Assembly: GCA_965221655.1 (NCBI GenBank)
Contig: OZ244906.1
Coordinates: forward strand, 1 to 64,000
Origin: Bin107 sp965221655
GTDB taxonomy: Bacteria; UBA8248
Length of the DNA stretch: 64,000 nt
Direction: 5' to 3'
A program made the position numbers and the translations under genes. The notes under the pieces were generated by a model. The model worked only from the letters and a program-made list of their open reading frames with translations. It was not told where the DNA came from and did not search any database. This document shows, one piece after another, positions 50,872-59,564 of the stretch; within the stretch, counting starts at the first letter, position 1, and the number at the start of each line of letters is the position of its first letter.

Positions 50872-51258
50872 CTAGGCCGAGGCGTTTTTCTCGATGGCGT
50901 TCTTCGCGGCCTGCAGGGCGTGGTTCGTCTTCGGAAAGCCGATGTAGGGGCACAGCGAGACGATGGCCTCTATCAACTCCCCGGGCGTCGCGCCCTGGTT
51001 GAGCAGGCCCCGGGCGTGAATTTCCACCTCGCCCGGCAGGTCCTGTGCGGCGGCCGCGGCGACGACGAGCATCTCGCGCGTGCGGTTGTCGAGCAGCGGC
51101 TGGTTCCAGCAGGTGCCGAAGCAGTACTCCACGATGGCGCGGGTGTGGAGGGGGGCGAGTTCGGCCATCTCGCTAAAGGTGCCCGAGAAGCCGTCCTCCC
51201 CGTAGATGCCCAGAGATTTCCGGATTTCGAGTCCCTGTTCGTATCGCGTTTCACTCAT
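50872..51258 (-). CDS. Carboxymuconolactone decarboxylase (gamma-CMD) family protein
   Basis: 128 residues from the ATG at 51258 with AAGGAGA six bases upstream. ELAPLHTRAIVEYCFGTCWN, then LDNRTREMLVVAAAAAQDLP, GEVEIHARGLLNQGATPGEL, then EAIVSLCPYIGFPKTNHALQ are the CMD-family blocks. This is the CMD form without the CxxC pair, closer to true gamma-carboxymuconolactone decarboxylase than to AhpD. Upstream of the conserved hypothetical on the same strand. Confidence 0.88.
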   Translation of the reverse strand: MSETRYEQGLEIRKSLGIYGEDGFSGTFSEMAELAPLHTRAIVEYCFGTCWNQPLLDNRTREMLVVAAAAAQDLPGEVEIHARGLLNQGATPGELIEAIVSLCPYIGFPKTNHALQAAKNAIEKNASA

Positions 51259-51325
51259 GGCTGGTCTCCTTCTTGGGTTTGCGGACGGCATGGGGATGGT
51301 GGTCGAGGTGCCGGAGCCCGCGCTT

Positions 51326-51748
51326 TTATCGATCTGCGCGGGAGGAGTCGGCTTGTTCGGTTTCCTCTGCCTCGCGAATTTCGCCCGGCCGGGTGAGGAT
51401 GAAGCAGACGACGCACGCGCAAATGGCGGTCAGCAGCGCCTTCGCCCAGGTAGGGACGCCGAGAAAGTAGAGCGAAGGCCCTCCCAGAATCACGATCGAC
51501 GCGGTGGCGCTCCACTTCACCCGGGTGCGGATGACGCCGTGTCTTTGCCAGTTCACGACGAGCGGGCCGAAAATTTTGTGGCCCAGCACCCATGCGTGGA
51601 GCCTGCGCGAGCTTTTCGAGAAGGCGAAGGCCGCCAGCAGGATGAACGGGGTGGTGGGCAGAACGGGCAGGAAGACGCCGGCGAAGCCCAGCCCCAGACA
51701 CACGAACCCCAGTGTGAGGAAGAGGGGACGGGACAATTTTCGCCACAT
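51326..51748 (-). CDS. YbaN family (DUF454) inner-membrane protein
   Basis: 140 residues, several membrane segments: LFLTLGFVCLGLGFAGVFLP, then VLPTTPFILLAAFAFSKSSR, then RLHAWVLGHKIFGPLVVNWQ with the DUF454 pattern. The charged C-terminal tail is species-specific. Function unknown. Upstream of and divergent from the M28 peptidase. Confidence 0.9.
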   Translation of the reverse strand: MWRKLSRPLFLTLGFVCLGLGFAGVFLPVLPTTPFILLAAFAFSKSSRRLHAWVLGHKIFGPLVVNWQRHGVIRTRVKWSATASIVILGGPSLYFLGVPTWAKALLTAICACVVCFILTRPGEIREAEETEQADSSRADR

Positions 51749-51892
51749 GGTGATCGTTCCCGCAGTGGGGGCGCGTTTGCCGGGATTTTCTCCCGAAGCG
51801 GCGTTTTTCTCAACGCACCCTCGGCTTTCGCGGGCGGGTGTATTAGAATGCGGGCACCCAACTTACTCTCCAAACCCGACCGGAGCCCCGAT

Positions 51893-53584
51893 ATGTCGAC
51901 GCAAGTGGACGCGGATTCGTTGTGGAAGTACCTCGAGGGCATCTGCCGCTGGGAGCGCTACACGGGCGCGCGCGGCGAGAACGAGGCGGTCGCCTACGTC
52001 GAGGCGGAGCTCTCCGCACTGGGCGTGGACGTCGTCGTGCACGAGTTCGCCTCGCTCATCAGCGTACCGGGTGCGGCGTCGCTGGAGGTAGAGGGCGCGC
52101 GCATCCCCGCCATCACCGCCGCGTTCGGCGCCTCCACAGGGGAGGAGGGCGTGCGCGGGAGTGCGGTTTACGTCGGCGAGGCAGGAGCGCCCGACACGCC
52201 CTTCACGGCGCCCTTCTACACGGGCACGGGGGGCGACCCCCCGGTGGCGGGGCGCATCGTCGTGGCGGAGGGCATGTTGAGCCCGGGGCGGTTCCGCCAC
52301 TTCGAGCGGCGCGGGGCCATCGCCCAGGTGTATGTGAACAAGGGCGTGGCCCACGAACTCACGGTCTCGACCATCTGGGGTGCGCCCACGCCGGAGAGCG
52401 TCTCGCGCCTGCCGCGCACCCCCGTGCTCACCCTCTCGCGCGCGCAAGGTGCAGAGCTTCTCGAACGCCTGCGCGCGCGGGGCGAGGTCGCCCTGTGCGT
52501 GCGTGCGGAGACCGACACCTCCTGGCGCACGACGCGGATGCCCGTGGCCACCATCGCACCTAGCAGCGGTGCGAATGAATACGTGCTCGTGGGCGGACAC
52601 ATCGACTCCTGGCACGTCGGGGCGAACGACAACGCGGCAGGCGACGCCACGCTCATGGAACTCGCGCGCCTGGCGCATGCATCCAGAGACACGATGCGGC
52701 GCGGCCTCAAGGTCGCCTGGTGGAACGGGCACTCGCATGGGCGTTTTTCCGGCTCCACCTGGTATGCGGATCACATGTTCGCGGAATTGCGAAAAAACTG
52801 CGTCGCCTACCTGAACATCGACCAGCCCGGCTGCCGGGGGGCGACGCTCTACCGCCCCTTCGCAACGGCTGACGTACGCGGCTGGGTGCGCGAGGTGGTG
52901 GAGCGGCTCGGCGGACAGCGTACGCAGCCCGACCACCCGCGCAAGATGGCGGATCAATCCCTCTGGGGAGTGGGGATTCCCTCGTTCTCCTTCCTGCCCG
53001 TGCTGCCGCCCGACCACCCCGAATTGCAGGCGGATCACCCAGAGAGCGGCTTTCCCGAGTACTGGCATCATCCCGACGACACGCTCGACAAGATGGACAA
53101 GGAGCTGCTGGCTGCGCACTGCCGCCTCTACGCGGGCGCACTGGGCGAGCTGTGCGCCATGGAGCGCGTGCCGCTCGACCCGTGCGCGATAGCCGAGGTG
53201 GTGACCGAGGAGGTCGCCCGCGTGGAGACTCTGGGCGGCGGCGCCGTGGAGTTGGACGACCTGCGCGCGGCGGGTGCGCGCTTCGCCGGCGCGTGCGACG
53301 CACTGGCCGCTAAGGCACATGCACTCGAGGCGGAGGCGGGCAACCGCCTGCTTCTTCGTGTGAGCCAGGCGGTGAACCCCGCCCTCTACACCCTGGCGGG
53401 GCCTTTTGATCACGACCCGGCGAGCGGTGCGTTTCGCCTGCCGGGGCTGCACGCACTCGGCCACTGCCTGGAGAGGGGGCCTGAGAGCGCGGAGGGGAGG
53501 GTTATCTACACCCGTTTCCTGCGCGAGAAAAACCGCGTGATAGCGGCTCTGGAGGCAGTCTGCGCCCTCGCCGCCTCCGCATAG
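51893..53584 (+). CDS. M28 family peptidase with altered active-site Glu pair
   Basis: 563 residues from the ATG at 51893. N-terminal CRWERYTGARGENEAVAYVE, a PA-type inserted domain (around residues 90-190), then the zinc site VLVGGHIDSWHVGANDNAAG with His and Asp. The place where M28 enzymes have the Glu-Glu pair (G-E-E-x-G-L-x-G-S) reads WWNGHSHGRFSGSTWYADH, so the usual catalytic base Glu is replaced. The final His block is EYWHHPDDTLDKMD. The rest is intact, so either a different mechanism or a non-peptidase role is likely. Confidence 0.85.
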   Translation: MSTQVDADSLWKYLEGICRWERYTGARGENEAVAYVEAELSALGVDVVVHEFASLISVPGAASLEVEGARIPAITAAFGASTGEEGVRGSAVYVGEAGAPDTPFTAPFYTGTGGDPPVAGRIVVAEGMLSPGRFRHFERRGAIAQVYVNKGVAHELTVSTIWGAPTPESVSRLPRTPVLTLSRAQGAELLERLRARGEVALCVRAETDTSWRTTRMPVATIAPSSGANEYVLVGGHIDSWHVGANDNAAGDATLMELARLAHASRDTMRRGLKVAWWNGHSHGRFSGSTWYADHMFAELRKNCVAYLNIDQPGCRGATLYRPFATADVRGWVREVVERLGGQRTQPDHPRKMADQSLWGVGIPSFSFLPVLPPDHPELQADHPESGFPEYWHHPDDTLDKMDKELLAAHCRLYAGALGELCAMERVPLDPCAIAEVVTEEVARVETLGGGAVELDDLRAAGARFAGACDALAAKAHALEAEAGNRLLLRVSQAVNPALYTLAGPFDHDPASGAFRLPGLHALGHCLERGPESAEGRVIYTRFLREKNRVIAALEAVCALAASA

Positions 53585-53621
53585 GAGGCAGCGCGCGGCT
53601 CCATGCGCACTTAGAAGTGGC

Positions 53622-54551
53622 TCAACGCACCCTGAGGACTATCTTGCCGCGCACGTGGCCCGTCTTGCTGATCTCCTGTGCCGCCGCTGCTTCTGAGAGC
53701 GGCATTTCCTGAGTTTGGGGCGGGCGCACCGCTCCTGTGTGTACGAGTTCGACGATGCGTTCTAAATGCGCGCGGTCGCGCCCTACGTGCGGGCGGATGA
53801 GGGAGACGTCCCCGCGCGGCGGCGTGAAGCCCTCGGGTCCCGCCGCGATGTGCACGAGTCTCCCGCCGGGCTTGAGAACCGCAAAGCTCCGCGCGTGCAC
53901 CTGCCCGCCGATGGTGTCGAAAACCACGTCGCACGGCGGTGCGGCCTCGGCGAAATCCCTCTTTGTATAATCGATGCACCCATCCGCCCCGAGTTCCTCG
54001 AGATAGGCGTGGTTCGCGGGGCTGGCCGTGACGAATACCTCGGCCCCCACGTGTCGTGCGTACTGCACGGCGAAGTTGCCCACACCTCCCGCGCCGCCAT
54101 GGATCAAAATGGTCTCGCCGGCCGTGAGCTTCGCCTCGTCTTCTAAGGCGGTCAGAGCCGTCAGCCCCGTGATGGCGAGGGCGGCGGCCTCGGCGTGGGT
54201 GAGAAAATCCGGCTTGTGCGCGGCCAGGGCGGCAGGTATGGCGACCGCTTCCGCGTAGGCTCCCTCCAGACCCCGCTCGATCACGGCGAACACCGCTTCG
54301 CCGGGCCGGAAGTCGCGCACGGCGGCGCCCGCCTCGCGGACGACGCCCGAAAAATCCCGCCCCGGAATATGGGGAAAACGGGCGTGCACGTCGTTTTTGC
54401 GCAATCCCTCGCGCACCTTCCAGTCGGCGGGGTTCACGCTCGCCGCGTGGACTTCGACCACCAGATCGTCCGGCCCCGCCGCCGGGTCGGGAGCGTCCCC
54501 GTAGGAGAGCACTTCGGGGCCGCCGAAGCGGTGCATGAAAACGGCCTTCAT
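53622..54551 (-). CDS. Quinone oxidoreductase-like MDR family protein (zinc-free)
   Basis: 309 residues. MKAVFMHRFGGPEVLSYGDA, then HIPGRDFSGVVREAGAAVRD, and the NADPH-binding glycine loop IHGGAGGVGNFAVQYARHVG. KTGHVRGKIVLRVR at the C-terminus is typical. Lacks catalytic-zinc Cys/His ligands. Reduces quinones or enones. On the same strand as the hypothetical gene upstream (3 bp gap), so co-transcribed. Confidence 0.92.
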   Translation of the reverse strand: MKAVFMHRFGGPEVLSYGDAPDPAAGPDDLVVEVHAASVNPADWKVREGLRKNDVHARFPHIPGRDFSGVVREAGAAVRDFRPGEAVFAVIERGLEGAYAEAVAIPAALAAHKPDFLTHAEAAALAITGLTALTALEDEAKLTAGETILIHGGAGGVGNFAVQYARHVGAEVFVTASPANHAYLEELGADGCIDYTKRDFAEAAPPCDVVFDTIGGQVHARSFAVLKPGGRLVHIAAGPEGFTPPRGDVSLIRPHVGRDRAHLERIVELVHTGAVRPPQTQEMPLSEAAAAQEISKTGHVRGKIVLRVR

Positions 54552-54554
54552 CGC

Positions 54555-55139
54555 CTACTCCCTCACGACGAGGTCCGCGAAGGGCCCTGCGTCCGCTTCG
54601 AGTCCCAGATACGCCGTGCGCAGGTGGTTCCACAGGGCGAGTTTCGTCCAGTCCGGCGTTTCGAGAATGCGGTAATCCGCGGCGAAAAAAGGATTGGGCA
54701 GGTGAAAGGTAATCATCTGCTCGCCGCGCCCGTTCCACAGTACGAGCGAATAGCTCACGGGGGCGTGGCCCGCCTCGGGCGGGTTCAGGCAGGCGCGCTC
54801 GAGAGAGGCGCGGGCGCACCTTCTCCACCGCGCCAGCTCGGGCGGGCAGGGGCGCTGCGCGTCGCCCTTGTGCTCGCCGATGCACAGGTGGAGGTGCCAG
54901 TCGCCGAAGTCGACCGTCAGGTAACCGTCGAGATAGGAGATTTTGCGCGGAGGTTCCTGTGCGCAGCACTCGAACACCGACCCCTGGATGCAGGGGCCGA
55001 AGACGATAGATGCGTGGTGGTTCTCGAACAAGTCGCGCAGCAGGGATTCCAGCAGCGTGCGCCCGGGTGGAAACTCCCAGACGGCGCAGCGGGTTCCGTC
55101 CAGCCGGGTTTCTTCGCGGTAGGACACCTGCGCCGACAT
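54555..55139 (-). CDS. Hypothetical protein (194 aa)
   Basis: Starts ATG at 55139 with GGGAG five bases upstream. REETRLDGTRCAVWEFPPGR, FENHHASIVFGPCIQGSVFE, then YLDGYLTVDFGDWHLHLCIG with His-rich HLHLCIGEHKG, and FHLPNPFFAADYRILETPDW. No signal peptide or membrane segment. No family recognised. Its first 53 codons are repeated, with changes, at 59996-60154, which shows the gene once lay downstream of the small TonB gene. Confidence 0.72.
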   Translation of the reverse strand: MSAQVSYREETRLDGTRCAVWEFPPGRTLLESLLRDLFENHHASIVFGPCIQGSVFECCAQEPPRKISYLDGYLTVDFGDWHLHLCIGEHKGDAQRPCPPELARWRRCARASLERACLNPPEAGHAPVSYSLVLWNGRGEQMITFHLPNPFFAADYRILETPDWTKLALWNHLRTAYLGLEADAGPFADLVVRE

Positions 55140-55232
55140 GGGGGCTCCCGTTGCGGGCTAACGAGGGTTTCCACCGGAGTATAGCGTATGCGCAGCACGG
55201 GAGTCTTGCCGAAAAGCGAAAGGGTGCGGGCT
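54981..55232. repeat. Direct repeat copy A (about 250 bp) bounding the P450 cassette
   Basis: Matches copy B (59996-60250) in the same orientation at an offset of 5015-5016 bp with scattered differences and a 1-bp indel. It contains the intact start of the 194-residue hypothetical gene plus a fragment of the C-terminus of the small TonB gene. Examples of exact agreement: ATAGCGTATGCGCAGCACG and TTGCGGGCTAACGAGG. Confidence 0.85.
55158..55232 (-). pseudogene. C-terminal remnant of the TonB-domain gene
   Basis: Minus-strand reading gives LRIRYTPVETLVSPQ, which corresponds to LRIRYTLVETPR at the end of the gene at 60174-60578. A 1-bp deletion relative to copy B shifts the frame past the normal stop. 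No start or upstream part remains; it is an orphan fragment inside repeat copy A. Confidence 0.75.
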
Positions 55233-55296
55233 TCCCGCTTACCTGGAAAGGTATGCGCCTCGAGCAGATCGGGCGGCTTCTTGCCCGCCCGCGCAG

Positions 55297-56664
55297 TCAG
55301 GAACGCAGGGGGTAGCGTTCTCCAGCGACGGCAATGCGAAAGCGCTTGTCGGGGCCGGGTCGCGAGAGCATGGTGACGTGCAACGTCTGATCCGCGGGCT
55401 GCAGCTGGATATCAAAGTGATGAAACAGCACGGCGGCAATGAGCACAAACATTACGTCCGCCATATGCTCGCCCGCGCAGTTGTGAGCCCCCAGTCCGTA
55501 GGGCGAGTAGGCGTGGGGACGCCCGTGTTCGTTGCGTTCCGGCGCGTAGCGTTCTATGTCGAAGCGGTCGGGATCCGGAAAAAACTCCGGCAGGAAATGC
55601 GTAATCGCATTGGCGACCAGACAAAGTTCACCGGCTTGAATGCCGAAACCCGCGAACTCAAAATCGGACGTGGCATAGCGAACCGCCACCGGAACCGGAG
55701 GATGCAGGCGCAGCGTTTCCATGACGGTCCTGCGCGTCTTGTCCATCTGCATCAGTGCATCGAGCGTCGGCACCCCCCCGGCAAAGGCCTCGTCCGCTTC
55801 TGCGGTGATTTCCCGCGCCAACTCCGGGTTCTGGGCAATGTGGAACATGAGAAAGGCGATGGGACTTTCCATGGCGACGACAGCGCCACTCAAAAAGGAA
55901 TCGACCGCAGCTATCGCGTCGTGCTTCGTCATGACTTCAGGATGTGCGGCGTAGAAACGCTTGACGTGCTGAATGAAGTAGAGGTCCTCCTCCGGCGCGT
56001 CGCTCGCGTCCGGCGCATCCCAAATGCTCTGGTACACCTCCAGCATGATCCGCCTCGACTTCCTGGCGCTCGGCAGGTATCGCCACAGCTTGAGCGGTCC
56101 GATCCCCCCCCACATGACATATACCTGCGCCAACCTTCTGAGGAAGTAGGAGACCTCGGCAGCAAATCCGTCGGGGACCCGACCCAGCGCCAGGCGGAGC
56201 GCCAGTGTCGCGATCAACTGCTGCACGTAGGGAACCGCGGAAAACGCCTCGCCGCGCGGCCAGGCCCTCATGAGGTCCAGCTGCTCGTCAACCAGTTCCC
56301 CTATTTTCGTTTGGATGGCCCCCACCCCAAAAGCGTCCGCCAGCCCCGCCCGCATCGTGGTGTGCGCCGTCCCGCTCGCCCCGAATATGATGGGGTTGTC
56401 GGCGCTGAAGGCCTCTCCCGCCTGTCGCCACGTCTCCTCGGAAGAAAACAGATCGCCTCTCTCGCGAGCGAGCAGAGCGTTCGCCTCCAGACCCGCTAAA
56501 GCGACAGGACGTTTGTTCGGAGCGGAGAGGCGAAATACAGGCCCGAGCTGCTCGTGCTGTTCGATCAGGAATTGGAGCGGATCCGACAACAAATCACACG
56601 TATTCCCCAACAGAGGAATACCTTTGGCTTCCGGTATTGATTTTGAGCCCGACCCTGTAGACAT
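55297..56664 (-). CDS. Cytochrome P450
   Basis: 455 residues from the ATG at 56664 (a TTG at 56691 would add nine). Heme loop YSPYGLGAHNCAGEHMAD, the axial Cys being Cys396 in this numbering; the first aromatic is Tyr instead of Phe. ExxR is METLRLHPPVPVAVRYATSD. The I-helix FLSGAVVAMESPIAF keeps an acid-hydroxyl pair (Glu-Ser) instead of the common Asp/Glu-Thr. Soluble type with no N-terminal anchor. Third gene of a minus-strand run with the ankyrin-acyltransferase and DUF2236 oxygenase. Less G+C-rich than the flanking genes. Redox partner not encoded here. Confidence 0.94.
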   Translation of the reverse strand: MSTGSGSKSIPEAKGIPLLGNTCDLLSDPLQFLIEQHEQLGPVFRLSAPNKRPVALAGLEANALLARERGDLFSSEETWRQAGEAFSADNPIIFGASGTAHTTMRAGLADAFGVGAIQTKIGELVDEQLDLMRAWPRGEAFSAVPYVQQLIATLALRLALGRVPDGFAAEVSYFLRRLAQVYVMWGGIGPLKLWRYLPSARKSRRIMLEVYQSIWDAPDASDAPEEDLYFIQHVKRFYAAHPEVMTKHDAIAAVDSFLSGAVVAMESPIAFLMFHIAQNPELAREITAEADEAFAGGVPTLDALMQMDKTRRTVMETLRLHPPVPVAVRYATSDFEFAGFGIQAGELCLVANAITHFLPEFFPDPDRFDIERYAPERNEHGRPHAYSPYGLGAHNCAGEHMADVMFVLIAAVLFHHFDIQLQPADQTLHVTMLSRPGPDKRFRIAVAGERYPLRS

Positions 56665-56708
56665 CGGACAGACACCCCTTTCGAAGTTCAAGTCCAGTGG
56701 CGCAACGC

Positions 56709-58331
56709 TCAGGTCTGCGCGGGTTGCGGGCGCGTCCGGGGTCCATTCAAGAGCGTGCCCACCCAGGTGTAGCGAATGATGTACTCATAAGAGATCAAGA
56801 GAATGCTGGTAACAACGATCACGACCAACCCAAACTTGACGATACCGGGCAGTGCCCAATCCAGCATCACCCATTGCGCGAGGAATACCAGCGGAAGGTG
56901 AGCCAGATAGAGCCAATACGAAGAATCAGACACATAGCGGATGTATTTGTTCTCTCGCACCAGCAGCGAGCGGAACATTCCTATCCAGGCGATGGCCATC
57001 ATCCAAGGGTAGAGTACTTGTAATGCATCCGTGATGAGACGCTCGGACGTCCCGCTGAAAAGGTCGCCGGCGAACCCAAAGATACCTGTAGACAACTCCA
57101 AACCAAGCGGGAACACGACGAACAACGCCACGGGCAGGGTGATGCGCCACCGTTTTCCGAGTTGGCCGGAAACATCGTTGGAATCGTAGTAGCAGGCGCC
57201 GAAGGCAAAGAAAAGCCCGAAGAACGCCAGGGCATGAAAGCGCGGGAAAAGGACGAATAGTTCAGAAGTATCCACCCCGAACAATTCGGGTATCTTCCAG
57301 CCCACGAACCATTGGGGAATCATCGTCAGCAGCACCCAGCCAACGAGAGCCACTGGCGACGTCACAAGCCATTTGGCTATGCTTTCCGTCCGCTCCCCAC
57401 CCCATCGGTCGACGCAATGGGCAACGACCGCAAAGGCAAGGACGAACAAGAACAGATACCACAGAAACCACAGATGCATGAAGATCGGAAATGCCTGCAG
57501 GAACCGAATCCACCTTACCTTCGAGAAGGAGTCGGGCATGTTAAAGCGTTTTTGGATCTCGGCTCGGCCGGCTTCGAGTTGCTGTTGGTCGAGCTTGATG
57601 TTCATCCAGTTTGCAATTGCGTTCGTGAAGGACCAGCTCATTTGTATTCTGATCTGCGGAAGCTGGCCCCTCTTGTTCTGCGCGTCCGGGTCCGCGCCCT
57701 TGCGAATCAGCAGGTCGAATATGTCGTTTCGTCCGAAGAATGCCGCGTCGTGCAGCGGCGTCCCGCCGTCGCGGTTGCGCGCCTTGATGTCGGCCCCTTG
57801 CTCCAGAAGCAGCTCGACCATTGCACGATGACCCGCCAAAGCCGCCAGCGACAGGTACGTCCTGCCGAACTCGGGATGCACTGCATGGATGTTCGCGCCG
57901 TCGGCAATGTGCTTCTTCACGGCAGGCCCATCTCCACGGCGTACCGAGGTCCAAAGCGGGTCGCTGTATGCGCGCTCGCGCGGCGGTTGCCTGAAACTCA
58001 GGAGAACTGCGAACGTGGGTGGAATAATGACTACCAGACTCAACATGCAGGGAAGAAACACCCGGCGGAATCGGTGATTCACCAGGGCCTTCAGGCCTCT
58101 CCTGCGCCAGAGCATCGCGGTAAAGAACCCGCTTACCACAAAGAAGAGCGGCATGCGGAAGCCATGCGTAAAGTCCATAAAAATGTGCAATAGCGGGGTG
58201 CGCGCACCATCCAAAACGAACCAAGGCCCCCCGACCGAGAACGAACCCGCAGCGTGGTAGATAATGCCCAGAAGCATCGCAACTGCCCGCAAGGCGTCCA
58301 GGTCGTGCCGACGGGTGGACTGCTCAGTCAT
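56709..58331 (-). CDS. Acyltransferase-3 membrane protein with inserted ankyrin repeats
   Basis: 540 residues. Acyltransferase-3 (OafA/OpgC-type) start RHDLDALRAVAMLLGIIYHA with the family Arg and His, then FRMPLFFVVSGFFTAMLWRR. Between the first few membrane segments and the rest, residues about 125-225 form soluble ankyrin repeats: SVRRGDGPAVKKHIADGANI, YLSLAALAGHRAMVELLLEQ, GTPLHDAAFFGRNDIFDLLI. After that come seven or so more membrane segments through SYWLYLAHLPLVFLAQWVML. The ankyrin insert in the loop is unusual. Likely transfers acyl groups to a membrane or exported substrate, the ankyrin part perhaps binding a partner. Confidence 0.9.
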   Translation of the reverse strand: MTEQSTRRHDLDALRAVAMLLGIIYHAAGSFSVGGPWFVLDGARTPLLHIFMDFTHGFRMPLFFVVSGFFTAMLWRRRGLKALVNHRFRRVFLPCMLSLVVIIPPTFAVLLSFRQPPRERAYSDPLWTSVRRGDGPAVKKHIADGANIHAVHPEFGRTYLSLAALAGHRAMVELLLEQGADIKARNRDGGTPLHDAAFFGRNDIFDLLIRKGADPDAQNKRGQLPQIRIQMSWSFTNAIANWMNIKLDQQQLEAGRAEIQKRFNMPDSFSKVRWIRFLQAFPIFMHLWFLWYLFLFVLAFAVVAHCVDRWGGERTESIAKWLVTSPVALVGWVLLTMIPQWFVGWKIPELFGVDTSELFVLFPRFHALAFFGLFFAFGACYYDSNDVSGQLGKRWRITLPVALFVVFPLGLELSTGIFGFAGDLFSGTSERLITDALQVLYPWMMAIAWIGMFRSLLVRENKYIRYVSDSSYWLYLAHLPLVFLAQWVMLDWALPGIVKFGLVVIVVTSILLISYEYIIRYTWVGTLLNGPRTRPQPAQT

Positions 58332-58367
58332 AGCGAACCTCCGTCCAAGGGCAGTTGGTAGAGGAAA

Positions 58368-59564
58368 TTACCAGTTGCCGGATTGTTCTGCATCCACTTT
58401 ATCCGGCATTTTGTATGTAATGCCCTCTTTGTCATACATGGATACGTCCATCACCCCGAGAAACTTGTCTTTTTTGAGCTTTTGGGCAATTCGGGGAAAA
58501 ATCGCGCCCACAGCGCGCCAAAAGCGATTCTTGAAGTACATGAATGTGAGCAAGCCCCGCGTCCTGCCTGGGGGATAGCGGAGTTGATCGGCCATCTCGT
58601 CGCCAATTTGCGCCCGAGACACGGAGTAAATGTAGTTCGCCAATCGCCGCCGCTCTCCCGGATCGGTAATGCCGGCCACCACTGGTGCCGAGTTGACCAG
58701 GCAATTTGTCAAAATGATAGATTCGAAACCGGGCGGCGGTTCGCACAGGTGACCGACCTGGTAGAGGTTGTGCGCCTCCTCTTCGTTGCGAAAGAGAATG
58801 GTTTCGGGTACGCCCAGCAAATAGCCCGTATAGCGCCATATCATCATGAAACTCCGGCGCTCCTCGGCATTCAGAATGACGCCAAAGCGGCGGGCCCGGT
58901 TCAGTAGCTTTGCCGAGAAAGTGGCCGTTGCAAAACCAATGTGCGCCGCGCTCAAAGGCATGCCCCATGCTGCGGTGTCCCACGCGGGCGAGTGCACAAG
59001 CAACCGTCTGAGTTGTGCATGAATCAAGCGGATGCGCACGGACAACTTCCAGCCGTCTCCCTGCCGTTCGAGGCCGCCGGGCAGGAAAATCTCCACGAGA
59101 TGCCGGTTGTTTTGCTGCAGCCGCCGCACCCCGAAACTGGTCAGACGTCCCGTCATAAAAAACGACTTGGCGATGAGCGTAGTGAAGCCCTCTATGAGGA
59201 CCGCCGACACGAAGGCCCCTGTGAAGAGAGTTGAATCGGCGTGAAAGGCGCGGCAGCCGGGCATGACTGCCTCCGGATCAAACCACGAAGGGGGGGGAGC
59301 CTCCAACTGCTCAAAAAAATCCCGCAACGGCTTTGGCGCATCGTGGGGGATGTCCTGGCGTTGGTCCATCAACGCCTCGATAAACCGGCCCCCTTCTTTT
59401 GGCCCCCAGGGGGCGAGCGCCTCCACGGCGGCATCTGCTTCCGGGTCCCCCAGGAGCGTGTGTGCAATATAATTGTCAGCCGTCTCCGGGTCTTGCTTAC
59501 GCGCTTTTTCGTAACCCGGCAGGTACGCAGAAGGTATCGAGTCCGCACTATTCATGGTAGCCAT
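58368..59564 (-). CDS. DUF2236 / latex-clearing-protein-like oxygenase
   Basis: 398 residues from the ATG at 59564 (ATG at 59555 also in frame). Family pattern: FTGAFVSAVLIEGFTTLIAK, then SVRIRLIHAQLRRLLVHSPA with the His that is the probable heme-iron ligand, then MMIWRYTGYLLGVPETILFR. This matches the DUF2236/MpaB/Lcp family, heme b enzymes that include rubber oxygenase and a mycophenolic-acid pathway enzyme. First gene of a likely three-gene minus-strand operon with the acyltransferase and P450, together suggesting oxidation of a lipid or isoprenoid. Confidence 0.88.
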   Translation of the reverse strand: MATMNSADSIPSAYLPGYEKARKQDPETADNYIAHTLLGDPEADAAVEALAPWGPKEGGRFIEALMDQRQDIPHDAPKPLRDFFEQLEAPPPSWFDPEAVMPGCRAFHADSTLFTGAFVSAVLIEGFTTLIAKSFFMTGRLTSFGVRRLQQNNRHLVEIFLPGGLERQGDGWKLSVRIRLIHAQLRRLLVHSPAWDTAAWGMPLSAAHIGFATATFSAKLLNRARRFGVILNAEERRSFMMIWRYTGYLLGVPETILFRNEEEAHNLYQVGHLCEPPPGFESIILTNCLVNSAPVVAGITDPGERRRLANYIYSVSRAQIGDEMADQLRYPPGRTRGLLTFMYFKNRFWRAVGAIFPRIAQKLKKDKFLGVMDVSMYDKEGITYKMPDKVDAEQSGNW

